Assembly (NCBI GenBank): GCA_008477525.1
Contig: SPDT01000005.1
Location: 2,356,001-2,420,000, forward strand
DNA: 64,000 bases
Direction of reading: 5' to 3'
Origin: Hypomyces perniciosus
Lineage: Eukaryota > Ascomycota > Sordariomycetes > Hypocreales > Hypocreaceae
Position numbers and translations under genes: made by a program. A model generated the notes under the pieces. It was given only the letters and a program-made list of their open reading frames with translations. It was not told the origin of the DNA and ran no database searches. This document shows, in pieces, positions 11,192 through 23,000 of the stretch (position 1 is the first letter of the stretch; every line of letters begins with the position of its first letter).

Positions 11192-14100
11192 ACGTCTTAT
11201 ACGGATAGTGACGTTGATGTAAACAGAAAACTTTTGTTGTTTTATATGACGAAGTCACTATTTGTTTATTTATTTACTCTCAATTTCCTAATTATTGTCC
11301 TGGACCTTTCTGAGTGCTATGTCCTGGTTCCTCGATCAACAACCCCCAGCCAGCGATGTGTTTGTGAGAAATCCGTAGAAGCTGATACGGTACCTCCACT
11401 GTTTCACATGAAATACAATCGCTTTACATCAACGTAAATCAGGTTGACGAGTAAAACCAACATTCACGCATGAGAACGCCAAGCGACAAGTACGTCACGA
11501 ATAGGATGGCCTACACCGTCGCATTTACGGATTCCTTGGAAATACTCCGTAGCACATCGCCAAGGATTCAAGAACCAACACCATCTTGTGCCACATGTAT
11601 GCGGCTCTCGGGGTTAAATGCGCTCTTTTTTTCAGAGTGGCGAGGCGAAGGGGATGCTGCATGGCGGAGGGCTCGGAACCAGTGCCTTGGCGAAGCCACA
11701 CAGGGCCAGCCAAGTCGGCAAGCGACGCCGGAGACTTGCAATTTCTAAGGGGGGAGAAAGGATGTGCAACCCTAGTTATGCATATGTGTGTGTATGGAGA
11801 TTTAGTCAAGTTGGTGTTTTGTTGGGGGCTGCGGGACGGCAAGAGTCGGAAGGGATGGATGCTGCAGAACATGCGGAGTGCTATTGGGTCGAGTCCGTCG
11901 ACCTAGAGTCGTTATAATAATAGCTAGAATATAGATAGAGGATGCGGCAAAACGAGACAATTGGCCAACACGGGCCGATTCGGTGAGGGAAACCGGACGT
12001 GATAGGATACCAGATCTGTGGTTGCGTAGTTTGGGAGGTGGTGATTGGTGATGGAGAAGTAGGCTGAAGACGATCCCTATTCGTGTGTATGGAACCCCCA
12101 CATTTACATGCATACCTACAAAGGTAGAAGAAGGCTCGGGAGCTTGATTTCCCATCCCTTTGTGGCACCATATTTGCATGTTGCGTTTTGTGCGGAGTAT
12201 GCCAGGACGCTATTGTCTGTATCGATCCGTAGAATGACGTGCTGTGGAGTAAGAACAGGATGCCGGACTTTTGTTGTCCGAGCAGAGGATGAGTAAAATG
12301 GTGCTGGTGGTGATGAGAAACGCTGGCTCCTCAAACTATTTACCCCAGGATTACATGTAAAAGGCGCCCTGGCCGTGGGCTTGCTAAAGCGTTCTTTGTT
12401 TTGTTAGGCTTAGTTATTATCCAGGGCCTCTTTTCTCTCTTACCATTGTGTACTCCGTACTTGGTTGGAGAAAGCCACGTTATTTTATCTTCGCCAGTTG
12501 GCTAGAGGCTTTCCCCCATGAACCACTGATTACTCGTATATTGCTAGTACTAGTATTCGCACACGGTTCGGAGTCCGAGCTGCCGTTGCTCTTATTGCAA
12601 GCTGCTCGGAGGGAGGAACGTGATAATATCCATATCAGAGATCTACGAATGTTGATTGGAAAAAGTAAAGATAAAAATAAAAATAAAACTGCATCTTGGA
12701 TGGATGGGCACCTCGTATCAGTATCGCATTTGGAATCCAGTGCGTCTTCTCCATGCTCCGTACTTCGTACATGCGCATACGTACAGTAGCCGTCACCTTC
12801 TTCCGGCTAATGCCTAGCTGCTGGGTCTACCACTGACGATAGTGGTAGAATGAGGTAGAATGGGGCGTCCCAAGCGCGCGCATTTGAGAGAAGTTCGCTG
12901 TGAATTGACTTTGGCCGTCTGCCAGGCACTGGCATTACATCCATACTAATAATGCGCCTCCACAAAATCGGCGATGGTCCGTCCGTGGAATAGGTAGGGT
13001 CAATCGACCTGGGGATAGCGTCAGCAAGGCTGCCCTGTATCTACGACTAATAGCTGTGCAGGAATACTCAAATGGAGATGGACATTTTGGGAAGTGGTTT
13101 GGCGCTGCACAGCGTACATATGGAGTGTCTGATGTGATGTGAGTCGGTCATTGCCGGAACCTGCTCCTTTATTATCTAGGTGCTGCGTCCGTCTTTTTCG
13201 TCACTCTGCTCCGTACTCCGTACTCCGAACCCAACAACCCCATACGGAGCGGAGCGGAGCGGAGTATGTATTACTAACCTACCTATGTCATGCCATGCCA
13301 TGCCATTCCATGCCAGCCCAGCTCTCTCTCTCCCCAACAGTTTTCCTCAAATATCGTTTTCCATTTCATCATCATCCTTGGCCACACACACAGTCACAGA
13401 CAGACCGTTTTCCCCTCCCCCACACAGCGACTGGCGATGGTACGACATAACGGGCTTTAGTGCAGACCACCAGACAGGCCGTCTGTATTAGCGCTCCCAA
13501 GCCACTGTCGACTCTCATGCAGCGCTAGAGCGGTTCTGGCAGCGCAGAGCAAGGACAAGGGCGCTGCCAGCCAACGCCATCGAGCCAAACTCCCCCGCCA
13601 CGCCTTTTTTCTCTTTGCCCTCTGGCTGGCTGCTTTGCAGGCATTATTTGCGGGTTAGCACTGAACAGGGCCCTGCACGCTCTCCACTGGCCCACTGGAA
13701 AGTCTGGAACCGGGGTTTCTTTGGGGTTCCTTTGGGGTTGCGACTTGCCGAATAGCGCACCTTTGGACTGGGGGTTCCAGAAACCATTGGCCTTTTTCCA
13801 TGCTAGCAGCACCTGGCACGTAGCACTGCGCACCTCTCCATCTCTTCCGCATCCTGAACCCTACCCAAGAACCTTACCTTGCTTATGTCTTCAGCTCCAA
13901 CACTTGTTGCTCCGTCTTATTCCTGGCCTTCCGCACGCTCGATCCCTTCGCATACGTCCGCCATCTGGTGCGCCGTTATCTTGTAATCTTTCAATATTGA
14001 CGGTTCATCCCGCTGTCGCCATTTGCTGCCATTTATTTAACCTGCAGCTCTGGATGTCAAAGCGGCGCCGCCGGTTTCGTCCAGCCTCGCTCCAACAACA

Positions 14101-14355
14101 ACACCTTGGCTGCTAGGCTGCCTCTCTCGAGCAGACAGCCCTCGCCTTCCGAACGACCAGTCACCCCTCGCATCCTCTTTGACCAACGCCTCAATCCGTC
14201 TTTCTTCGTTTCGTGTCGAATGAATATACAGATTTGTCGCAATCGACCTTGCTGAGCGGGTGCTGCGCGCGGCTCTGGCTGCTGACTTGCGTCCTCGGCG
14301 CCGCCTCCCCGCCTAGACTACGCACATACATACACTGCAGACAAAGAACGCCAAC
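11192..14355. other. gene-poor spacer and CreB leader
   Basis: No supported gene in about 3.1 kb. It includes TACTCCGTAC arms at 12451-12460 and 13214-13223, a hybrid GCTCCGTACTTCGTAC at 12755-12770, GGAGC repeats near 13245-13264 and a GCCAT microsatellite at 13288-13314. From about 13840 to 14355 the plus strand is strongly pyrimidine-rich, which suggests a long 5' leader for creB. Confidence 0.6.
13288..13314. repeat. (GCCAT)n pentamer repeat
   Basis: Near-perfect pentamer units follow one another here. It is the reverse complement of the GGCAT runs near 3484 and 3523, so the same pentamer expanded at two sites about 10 kb apart. Confidence 0.85.
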
Positions 14356-16825
14356 ATGGCCGGCTTCTTCAACAAAATAAAGAGCGCGGGCACGGTATGT
14401 GCTTCTATCAAGTTCCTCCATTGGCCTCTCTCTTGCTCCTCTTCTACGACAGATCCCTGGATATCGCTGGCCGGAATGCCCCCGTTGCTGACAAAATGCC
14501 TCTTCGCAGCCCTCGATAGCGCAAAGTACGAAAGATGTGGCGCCGAAAAAGAAGGACGAGATTGCCCTCGAGTTGACTCCTCTGGAAAAGATGCTTCAGA
14601 ATGCTGGTCCATTGAAAGAAGACGGGACCGACAGGTTCTTCGGGTTTGAGAACGTATGTTCATCCCATATCCGCATTCCCTCCCATATTCTTCCTCTTCA
14701 CTCATCTGTACACCGTGCTAACATGTGACGCAGTTTGGAAATACATGGTGCGCCCGACTTTCCTCCGTCTCAAGGGATCTACGCTTTACTGACTGACACT
14801 CGCAGCTACTGCAATTCCATCGTACAAGCACTATTCTACTCCGATCTATTTCGCGAAAATGTCATCAATTACCCATCATTATCGCCCTCCGACACTCCCA
14901 ATGGTACCCGACCAAAGGTCAACGTCACCATTCGCCCCCCGATGAACCCCACGCCTCCGATTCCGCCGCAGAAGCAGAAGAACGCACCTACAAAAGATGC
15001 AAAGCAAAGACCAGGCATCACCACGGGGCAGCCTGTCCCCGGCCAACCCGTTCGACCGGAAGACAAGCCCGATACGCCTGAATACAAGAAGAAACAAGCA
15101 ATGCTGAAGGGTCCCATCCTGGAACTGGCCCAGGAGAACTCGCTTACGTACGACATGGACGAATGTACATTCACAGGACTGAAGGACATTTTCCTCGCCC
15201 TTCAACAGAGCAACACCAGGACTGGTGTTTTAAGTCCTCAGCGCTTTCTTGAGATCTTCAAGCGCGACAACGAAATGTTTCGAAACTCGATGCACCAGGA
15301 TGCTCATGAGTTTTATGGCCTGGTATTGAACGACGTCATCGCCAACGTCGAGTCGAATGCAAGGAAGATCCAGGAGCAAATAGAAGCTAAGAACCAAAAC
15401 AGCCTTGCTCAGTCGGTGGAGAACGCGTTGGGGTCCGCATTGGTGAACAATGCGACTGGTTACCGCACTCCTGGAACTGGCTGGGTGCACGACATCTTCG
15501 AGGGAGTCCTGACATCAGAAACTAAATGCTTGACATGTGAGACTGCCTCACAGAGAGATGAGACGTTTCTCGATCTTTCCATCGATCTCGAGGAGCATTC
15601 TTCTGTCACATCTTGCTTGCGCAAGTTCTCGGCTGAAGAAATGCTTTGCGAGCGAAACAAGTTTCACTGCGATCATTGTGGAGGCCTGCAGGAAGCTGAG
15701 AAGCGGATGAAGGTGAAGCGGCTACCTAAGGTCCTCACTCTACACCTGAAGAGATTCAAGTACACTGAAGATTTCAGCCGTCTCCAGAAGCTTTTCCATC
15801 GCGTCGTGTACCCATATCATCTCCGCATGTTCAACACCACCGAGGATGCTGAGGATCCGGACCGGCTGTACGAGTTGTATGCGGTCGTGGTGCACATTGG
15901 CGGCAACGCCTATCACGGTCATTATGTTTCTATTGTCAAGACCCAGGACCGTGGTTGGATCTTGTTCGATGATGAGATGGTTGAACCCGTTGATAAGCAC
16001 TTTGTGCGCAACTTCTTTGGAGACAAGCCGGGCATGGCGACAGCCTATGTCCTCTTCTACCAGGAGACGACCTTTGAGAAAGTCCGGGAAGAGCAGGAGA
16101 AGGAGGGCATGGAAGAAGTTAAACTGGCCACCCAGGCGGCACATGTAGCACAGACTGACAACGGAGACAAGGCTGAAACTGCACCTCTGAAGCGACAGGC
16201 AACGCAACCCATTCCTACTTCGCCTCATCCTGATCGGGATACTCTTGCCAAGCTTGCCCACTCTGTTACGGCCCCCATCATAGCCGCCCCGGCGCCACCC
16301 GTAAATGAGGAGATGCCAACCAACGGCGTCCCCTTGGAAGGCACTCCGATAGGGTTAGCAATAACAAGCAATGCCAAGATAGAAACAAAGACCAAGGAGG
16401 ACTTGAAGCGAGAAAAGAAGGAACGCGAGGCTGCTGAAAAGGCGGCTAAGCAAGCAGAAAAGGACAAGGAGAGAGGGATGAAGGAAGAGGAGAAGAAGCG
16501 AAGAGAAGAACAGGTCAAAGCGATCCAGGCGCGGAGGCTCGAACAAGACGAGCTTCAGAAAGTCCTCGAAGCCAGCAAGAAATCTGCGGCCCAAGAAGAG
16601 GCAGCTAGAAAGAAGGAGGAGGGTGGATCCGGCGCTTTTGGGTTTCTCGATCGGTCAAAGCGAGGCAGCAAGTCAATGTCGAAGAGGAGTTTCAGTTTCT
16701 TCAAAGACAAGAACGGCCCTACAGCAGAGCATGTCGTCAATGGCGACGTGCCGGAAAAAGACAAGGTCAGGGGACGCCTCAGCATAGGCCTTGGGAGGAA
16801 GAAAAGCAGCAATGTGCTCTCATAG
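14356..16825 (+). CDS. creB: ubiquitin carboxyl-terminal hydrolase CreB
   Basis: Four exons, 14356-14394, 14510-14653, 14734-14747 and 14806-16825, give 738 residues. It is a C19 (USP) deubiquitinase of the CreB/USP12-USP46 type, which in Aspergillus works with the WD40 protein CreC in carbon catabolite repression. The Cys box GNTCYCNS has its catalytic Cys at residue 66. The His box YHGHYVS has the catalytic His at about 438, followed by [13 protein letters not shown] zinc knuckle uses C307-C310 and C354-C357. A segment with [17 protein letters not shown] is closely CreB-like. Residues from about 560 to 690 are a Lys/Glu-rich coiled coil. Exon 3 is only 14 nt, and the following intron splits the catalytic codon TG|C. 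Confidence 0.93.
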
Positions 16826-17591
16826 CATGTGGGCAGGTGTTTTTCGTGGACAGCATAATGGAAATGTCTAATGAGAGATGGACAACCTCTGGAACGGAGT
16901 GTGGCGATTCGTCTGTACGATTGATGACGGGATATATTACAGTTACATCTTTTGCCAGACGCGACAAGAAGATTACGAAGAAGAACAGAAACATGGCATG
17001 AGAAGCGACTCCTTTCATTCTCTTGGCGATTTTTCGAAGTGGTACATTGTGGCACCGTCGGATAGAGCGATGGAGAAAGTGTTGTTATTTGATTGAATCA
17101 TGTTGGAGACTTTCTTCTATAGTAACTGGTGGGAGTTGGCGATGGAGGTGTTCTGTTTTTTTTTTCTCTTTCTGTTATGAGAGTTGTATCATATCATAGC
17201 AATAAGAAGATGGATAATTCTGAGTGGTATAGCTCAATGAGGATTTACAGATTTCACTTAAAGATGCTCCTCTTTTGAATCATTTATTGACGTTCTGTTG
17301 ATGCTAAGTAGCTCTGCGGGAGATGGTTGTGCCGTTCCGATGCCCCTGTTACAGCTTTATCAATCAACATCGACAGAGAAGCCACATACCTAGATATAGA
17401 TACATACATACTATCCCATCAACGGCGAGAGAAGGCTGTTACATTGATCGTGACAGCAAATCTCATTGATGCCCAATGTGCTTTTCTCTTTTCCCGTCTG
17501 TTGCATAAGTCAATATATTTGATTATTTGCAATCTATGTCAGAATCCGTTGAATCGACGAGCTCTTGCGGCAGCTATCACTAGCTATCACG
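16826..17591. other. spacer between creB and ALG12
   Basis: AT-rich spacer of 766 bases between two plus-strand genes. It should hold the creB 3' UTR and the ALG12 promoter. A T-tract lies at about 17156-17165. No gene seen. Confidence 0.6.
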
Positions 17592-19453
17592 ATGCACGCA
17601 ACAGGTAAGTGAGCTATACAACTATACAACGTCCCATGTCTATGTCTACCTTATTCTATTTATCCTTCTCTCATTCATCACCATGTCTTCGACTCTGTAC
17701 CCTCTCTGCTCTCATGCTTTCAAAGCTACAATTAGCTAACACATTCTAAAGACGCCCTCCTCTTTCTCATACCTTTACTTCATCTCCTCCTCTCCCCCTA
17801 CACCAAAGTCGAGGAATCCTTCAACCTCCAGGCCACCCACGACATCCTCGTCTACGGCACACCCACGCGGGACATTGGAGAGCGTCTCGCCGCCTCCTAC
17901 GATCACTTCACCTTCCCCGGCGCCGTGCCGCGCACCTTTGTCGGCTCAGTGGTGCTCGCCGGCGTGAGCCAGCCTCTCATCGCGCTCGCGGGCTTCCAGC
18001 ATGCGCAGCTTATAGTGAGAGCCGTGCTAGGCGCGTTCAATGCAGTGTGCCTGCTGGTGTTTCGCGGGGCGATGAGGGAGGCGTTTGGAGAGGCTGCGGC
18101 GAGGTGGTGGGTGGTGTTGAGTATGAGCCAGTTCCATGTTGCGTACTATATCACCAGGACGCTGCCCAACATGTTTGCCTTTGGGTTGAGTGAGTTGACA
18201 ACCCCTGTCCTTGACCCTCTCGGGGCCGTTGACATGTTAACAAGAGGATAGCAACTCTGGCTCTCGCCTTTCTGCTCCCGAAATCAGACGAGCGGAAAGC
18301 ATTCATCCGTCGAAAGCAAGCCATCGGCCTCCTCGTCCTGGCCACCACCGTCTTCCGCTCCGAGCTCGCCATCCTTCTCTCCACCACAGGGCTCTACCTC
18401 CTCTTCACCAGGCAGATGAGCCTTCGCGTCCTCATCTCCGTGTTTCTCGGCTTCTTCCTCGCCGCCCTGGCCAGCTCGGTTCCTATCGACTCTTACTTCT
18501 GGCAGAAGCCCCTGTGGCCAGAACTCTGGGGCTTTTACTACAACGCCATCCTCGGCTCGTCTTCTGACTGGGGTGTTTCGCCATGGCACTACTACTTCAC
18601 ATCCGCTCTTCCACGCCTCTTGCTCAACCCCCTCTCACTCCCTCTCATCGTCTTCTCCCTCTGCCAGCCAGGAACAACTCGCCAAGCCGGAGGCCTCATC
18701 ATCCCATCCCTCCTCTTCATCGCCATCTACTCCCTCCAACCTCACAAAGAAGCCCGCTTCATCTTCTACGCCATCCCACCTCTCACCGGCGCAGCCTCCC
18801 TCAGCGCAAACTTCATCCTCACTCGCCGCTCCAAGTCCCTCTTCTACGCCCTCGCCTCCTTCATCATCTGCCTCTCCGTCCTCGCCTCCTTCGCCGCCAG
18901 CATAGCCATGCTCCTCCTCTCCTCTCTCAACTACCCTGGCGGTGATGCCCTCGCCCAACTCTCCACCATAGCCCGCGCCCAAACCCCTTCTTCCTCCTGG
19001 GTATCTATCCACGCCGATGTCCTCACCTGCATGACCGGCCTCACCCTCTTCGGCCAAAACCCCTCCGGTCTACCCCTCGCTCTCAACCCTCCCCTCTCTT
19101 CCTCCCTCGATACCGTGCTCCTCTTCGACAAGACGGAGGACGACCCACGATTAGACTATCCCCGCTTCTGGCAGGAGTTTGACTACGTTCTAATGGAGGA
19201 CCCAAAGCAAGTCTTGGGCACGTGGGATGAGATTGGCGAAATCCACGGCTACGATGGCGTCGAGATCCTGAGACCAGGACAAGTCGCAGCGAATGACAAG
19301 ACTATAGAGGACTTCAAAAACGTGCTTGGACATGGCGCGACAGTTGCTGCTACCAGGAACTTGGTGAGAAAATACACGGGAGGTTGGTGGATAGGTCCAC
19401 AGATGTCGCCTCGAATTCACATCATGAAACGAGTCAAGGAAGATGTACAATAG
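17592..19453 (+). CDS. ALG12: Dol-P-Man:Man7GlcNAc2-PP-Dol alpha-1,6-mannosyltransferase
   Basis: Three exons, 17592-17604, 17752-18189 and 18252-19453, give 550 residues, close to yeast Alg12. The first exon has only 13 nt (M-H-A-T plus one base). This GT22-family ER enzyme adds the eighth mannose to the lipid-linked oligosaccharide used in N-glycosylation. Diagnostic segments are [16 protein letters not shown] (residues 22-37), [27 protein letters not shown] and [12 protein letters not shown]. Many hydrophobic segments fit a polytopic ER protein. Splicing at 18189/18252 restores [14 protein letters not shown]. The short first exon makes the exact start slightly less certain than the rest. 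Confidence 0.93.
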
Positions 19454-20016
19454 ACCCACAGAAGACCTTTCACCCTTCAGATCATCACGCTTAGGTAGAA
19501 CGGATCAAAATGGATCAAACTGCACCACAATCATCAACGTATATTAACCAAAGGTAATTGCTTGCTGGTGAACCTGTGTGCAGTCGAACATCTCTGTTCT
19601 CATCATCAGTCACTGTTGTAAACCACCAGCAACATATAAAGTCAATGTGCTGGCCATCCGGTCAGTTTTGCTCCCTTCATCCTATAATCCAACGCCTGTA
19701 CATGAGCCAACAGCGCAAGTCGCTTTCCAAAAAGAGAAAAAAAATACAAGCCCAGAACCACATATTCACCTGGGAAGGCGAGCGCAAAGGTCAACACTCC
19801 TTAATCGTCAAACATCCAAAAGATCTCCACCATGACCACGCCATTGCAAAAAGACTTAGCAAGTGGACCGGCCAGTCCGTAACGTCGCAGTAGTATGTGG
19901 AAGCGATAGTAAAACCTAAGAGGTTGCCGCTGTATGCCAAGGTATGAATGGGAGGAAGTGCGTGTGTTAATGTCTTGTGTGAGGGGGTTTGAGCTAATGG
20001 GAGATGCCACAGGAGT
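19454..20016. other. tail-to-tail spacer ALG12 / adenylate cyclase
   Basis: This is the convergent 3' region of the two genes. No gene or repeat of note was seen. Confidence 0.6.
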
Positions 20017-23000
20017 TTACTCCTGCTCAGTACCGCCCCCTTCGTCGTCAAGCTCGCCGTATTTCTTTTTATACAGATCCAGTTCCTCCCTTTGTTTCAC
20101 AAAGTATTCCAACACCGCTGCCATGGGTGCTCGCAGTTGATTGAGCTCCCGAAGAACGCCGCCGCCAATGGCGAGGTGACGTATCATTAGCGTCGACACA
20201 CAAGTCTGAAAGCTCTGTTAGATACACGAGGTTCAATAGAATCAAGCTGACAAACTTACCTCGATTCTGCTCACTTGATGCTCCATGAAGTTGATCATAA
20301 AACGTTCAGTGAGCTCACCCCCTCGAGATTTCATGCGCTCCAGAAGCTCCGTCTCTGGCGGTTGCAGTCCTGGGCCCCTGACCACCTCCAAGGTGCTACA
20401 CAGCATCTCAAGACGCAAACTGACCTTCCAAAGTGCCCAAATATTATACGGGTCAAATGATAGTTCTCCAGGCACCGTCGCAACGGTTTGTTTGTCCGAC
20501 GCCTCCTCACGGCGCTCATGTTGTTGATGATGCTCGATGCGGCCACCCAGCGCATGTGGGTAGAGCGAGTAGACAACTTCAGGGTTCTCGAGGCCTTTCA
20601 ACTTCTTCTCTCCCATCTCCTTGACCTCAAATCCTTGGGAAGTTAACGATCGCAAGTCTTTCCGAATAGTAGCCGTAATTGACTCGTCTTCAAAGGCTTC
20701 ATCGGACCCGGCTGAGCCATTTCGATCCGTGTCCTGATAATTCTCCAAGCACCGCTGGATTTCAGAGATGAAATCCGAAGAGACTGTGATCTGTCCGCCA
20801 TCGGCAACGGCAGAGATACGTGATGCCTTGTTGACCATAGGCCCAAAGTAGTCCATTCGGCGGGTGACAGGATCCGTCTCACACACGCAGTCTCCATAAT
20901 GAATGCCCATCCGCACAGACAGCCCTTTGAAGATCAAGGTATTGTCCTTATCATACACTGGTTGGCATGACATCGAGTTGAGAACCTCGGACGGCCAAGC
21001 CACATCGAGGAGCTGCATCTGTACAGCAAAGCACCATAGGAGTGCCGAGGTAGCAGTGGGAAACGATACCATAAAAGCGTCTCCTTCAGTCTTGACTTCA
21101 TACCCTCCAATACGGCGTAGCTGTCTTCGCATCACCTCGTTGTGGAGCTTAATAGCTGACCGCATGGCGTTGGGATACATTTCCCAAAGAGTGGTGGAGT
21201 TTTTAATGTCAGTGAACACAATGGAGACATTGCCTGTTGGCGCTGGAATCTCTGCCTCGAGTCGATTGAGAGAAGAGTCCAGGACATCCCCCTTTGTCTT
21301 GCGTCCTCTCCTTGTGGAGAGTACTTGGGTATCGTCAGGAAGTCCAGACGGATAAAGTGACATGCTCGTACCACGGTGAAGGCGAGAGCGCTCTACTCTC
21401 CTCTTCAAGTCAGCAACGCTGATCATCATCACCATGATCTTCCCCGAAGCTCCGTATGCCATTGCCAGGTCTCGAAGTTTCTGAGCGGCGCGCATGAGGT
21501 CCTGGCGTTCTGCCCTTGCAATATCGGTGATGAGACCGGGCGAGAGATACTCCCAGAGCTCAGTGGTGGCCATCAAGATGATATCATCATGCTCTCGAAT
21601 TGTCATGTTGCTGACATGGGGTGCTGCTTGCACTGCTGGCATCAAATCGACGTAACCGAAGGCTCTCGACACCTGGAGCAGATCGTTCAACCTGCCGTTG
21701 CGGGATACCCATCCTCCGGCTTCGCGGATTCGTGATCGCTCCAAGGGTTCAGCAGGATCATGCTTTCTGGTCAGCATATGGTGTTTGCCGTCAGTCTGAA
21801 CCACCATGGCCTGCGCATCGCCAACGTTGGCAACATAGAGCTCCAGGCCTTGGAAATATAGAACTGTAGCAACGCCGCCGGAATTGAGGTCTTCCCTGGT
21901 TAAAATGACCGGCTGAGCTGAGCCCCTATGTGACTTCTTCGATCGGTCTTCGTTGCATTGAATAGCCATCGTGACTAAATCTTTGTTTAGAGCCAAGAAT
22001 GCTCTTCGAAGTGCGTCCGTCGGTGTTTCGTTCAAACGCGTCTTCAAGGCCTTCAGTTCCATAGCAAAAATGTGACCAAAGTTCTCGTGCAGGTATTTGG
22101 CAATCTTGGAACCTCCGCTAGACAATGCTTGGCCATCGAACAACCCTAGTAGCATCTCTGTATCCGATGCATTGAATCGAGGTACAACAAGGTCCACCGT
22201 TGACAAATGCTCATTCTTGCCTAACGTGTCGGCCATACCATATGGAAGATGTCCCGCCAACGAGCCGGAAGTTCGTACACGTCTGTCTTCGCTTTGGTCA
22301 GGGATACTGGGTTGAGTCAAGGTGACATCCATCAATCCTAGTATCCTTAGGTTCATCAGTCGGCTAAAGTCGGTATATTCTTCCCGATTCGCGGCGCCTG
22401 GGCCGTCAATCCCACCCCATGCTGCTTGCTTGATTTCCAGTCGTTTGTTGCCAGACAGGTTGAGATACCTCAGATTAGGGTTCAAATTCCAGTTCCAATC
22501 ATACGGTACATTAGCAATATTGTACTTCAGTGAGTTTCCCCCGCAGTCCAGAACTGCGAGCTTCTTCGCCCTTGATATATCCGCCGGCAAGTTTGTAAAT
22601 TTATTGCCATTGATGTAGAGAGACTGGAGAAGGCTAGTCTCCTCTAGGTCATCTGCTGGCAGATTTGTCAGGCCATTTCCTGAGAGATAAAGCTCCACAA
22701 GCTGCTGCCAACTCTTGATCGATCTTTGAGGCATATCGGTGATCTCGTCGTTGTATGAGAGATTGAGAACACGCAGCTCGGCAAGGAGTATAATCTGGTC
22801 GAATACATCATCATCTAGCCGATTATCGGCTAGATATAGGTTTCGTAAGGACCCAGCAAAAGTGTTTGTTAGCCTCGATGAAAAGCCAGAGTCTTTCCTA
22901 CCGTTTGACAATGGCGCTGGGGTTGGGACTGTAGTCTGCGACGCTCCCCTAGAAACGACGGAGGTCTGACGTCCACCCTTTCCATAGACTGATACTACAG

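Noticed and set aside
14735..14805. Start of the CreB frame at 14735
   Set aside because: This part is the microexon plus intron read in the wrong frame; splicing gives the conserved GNTCYCNS.
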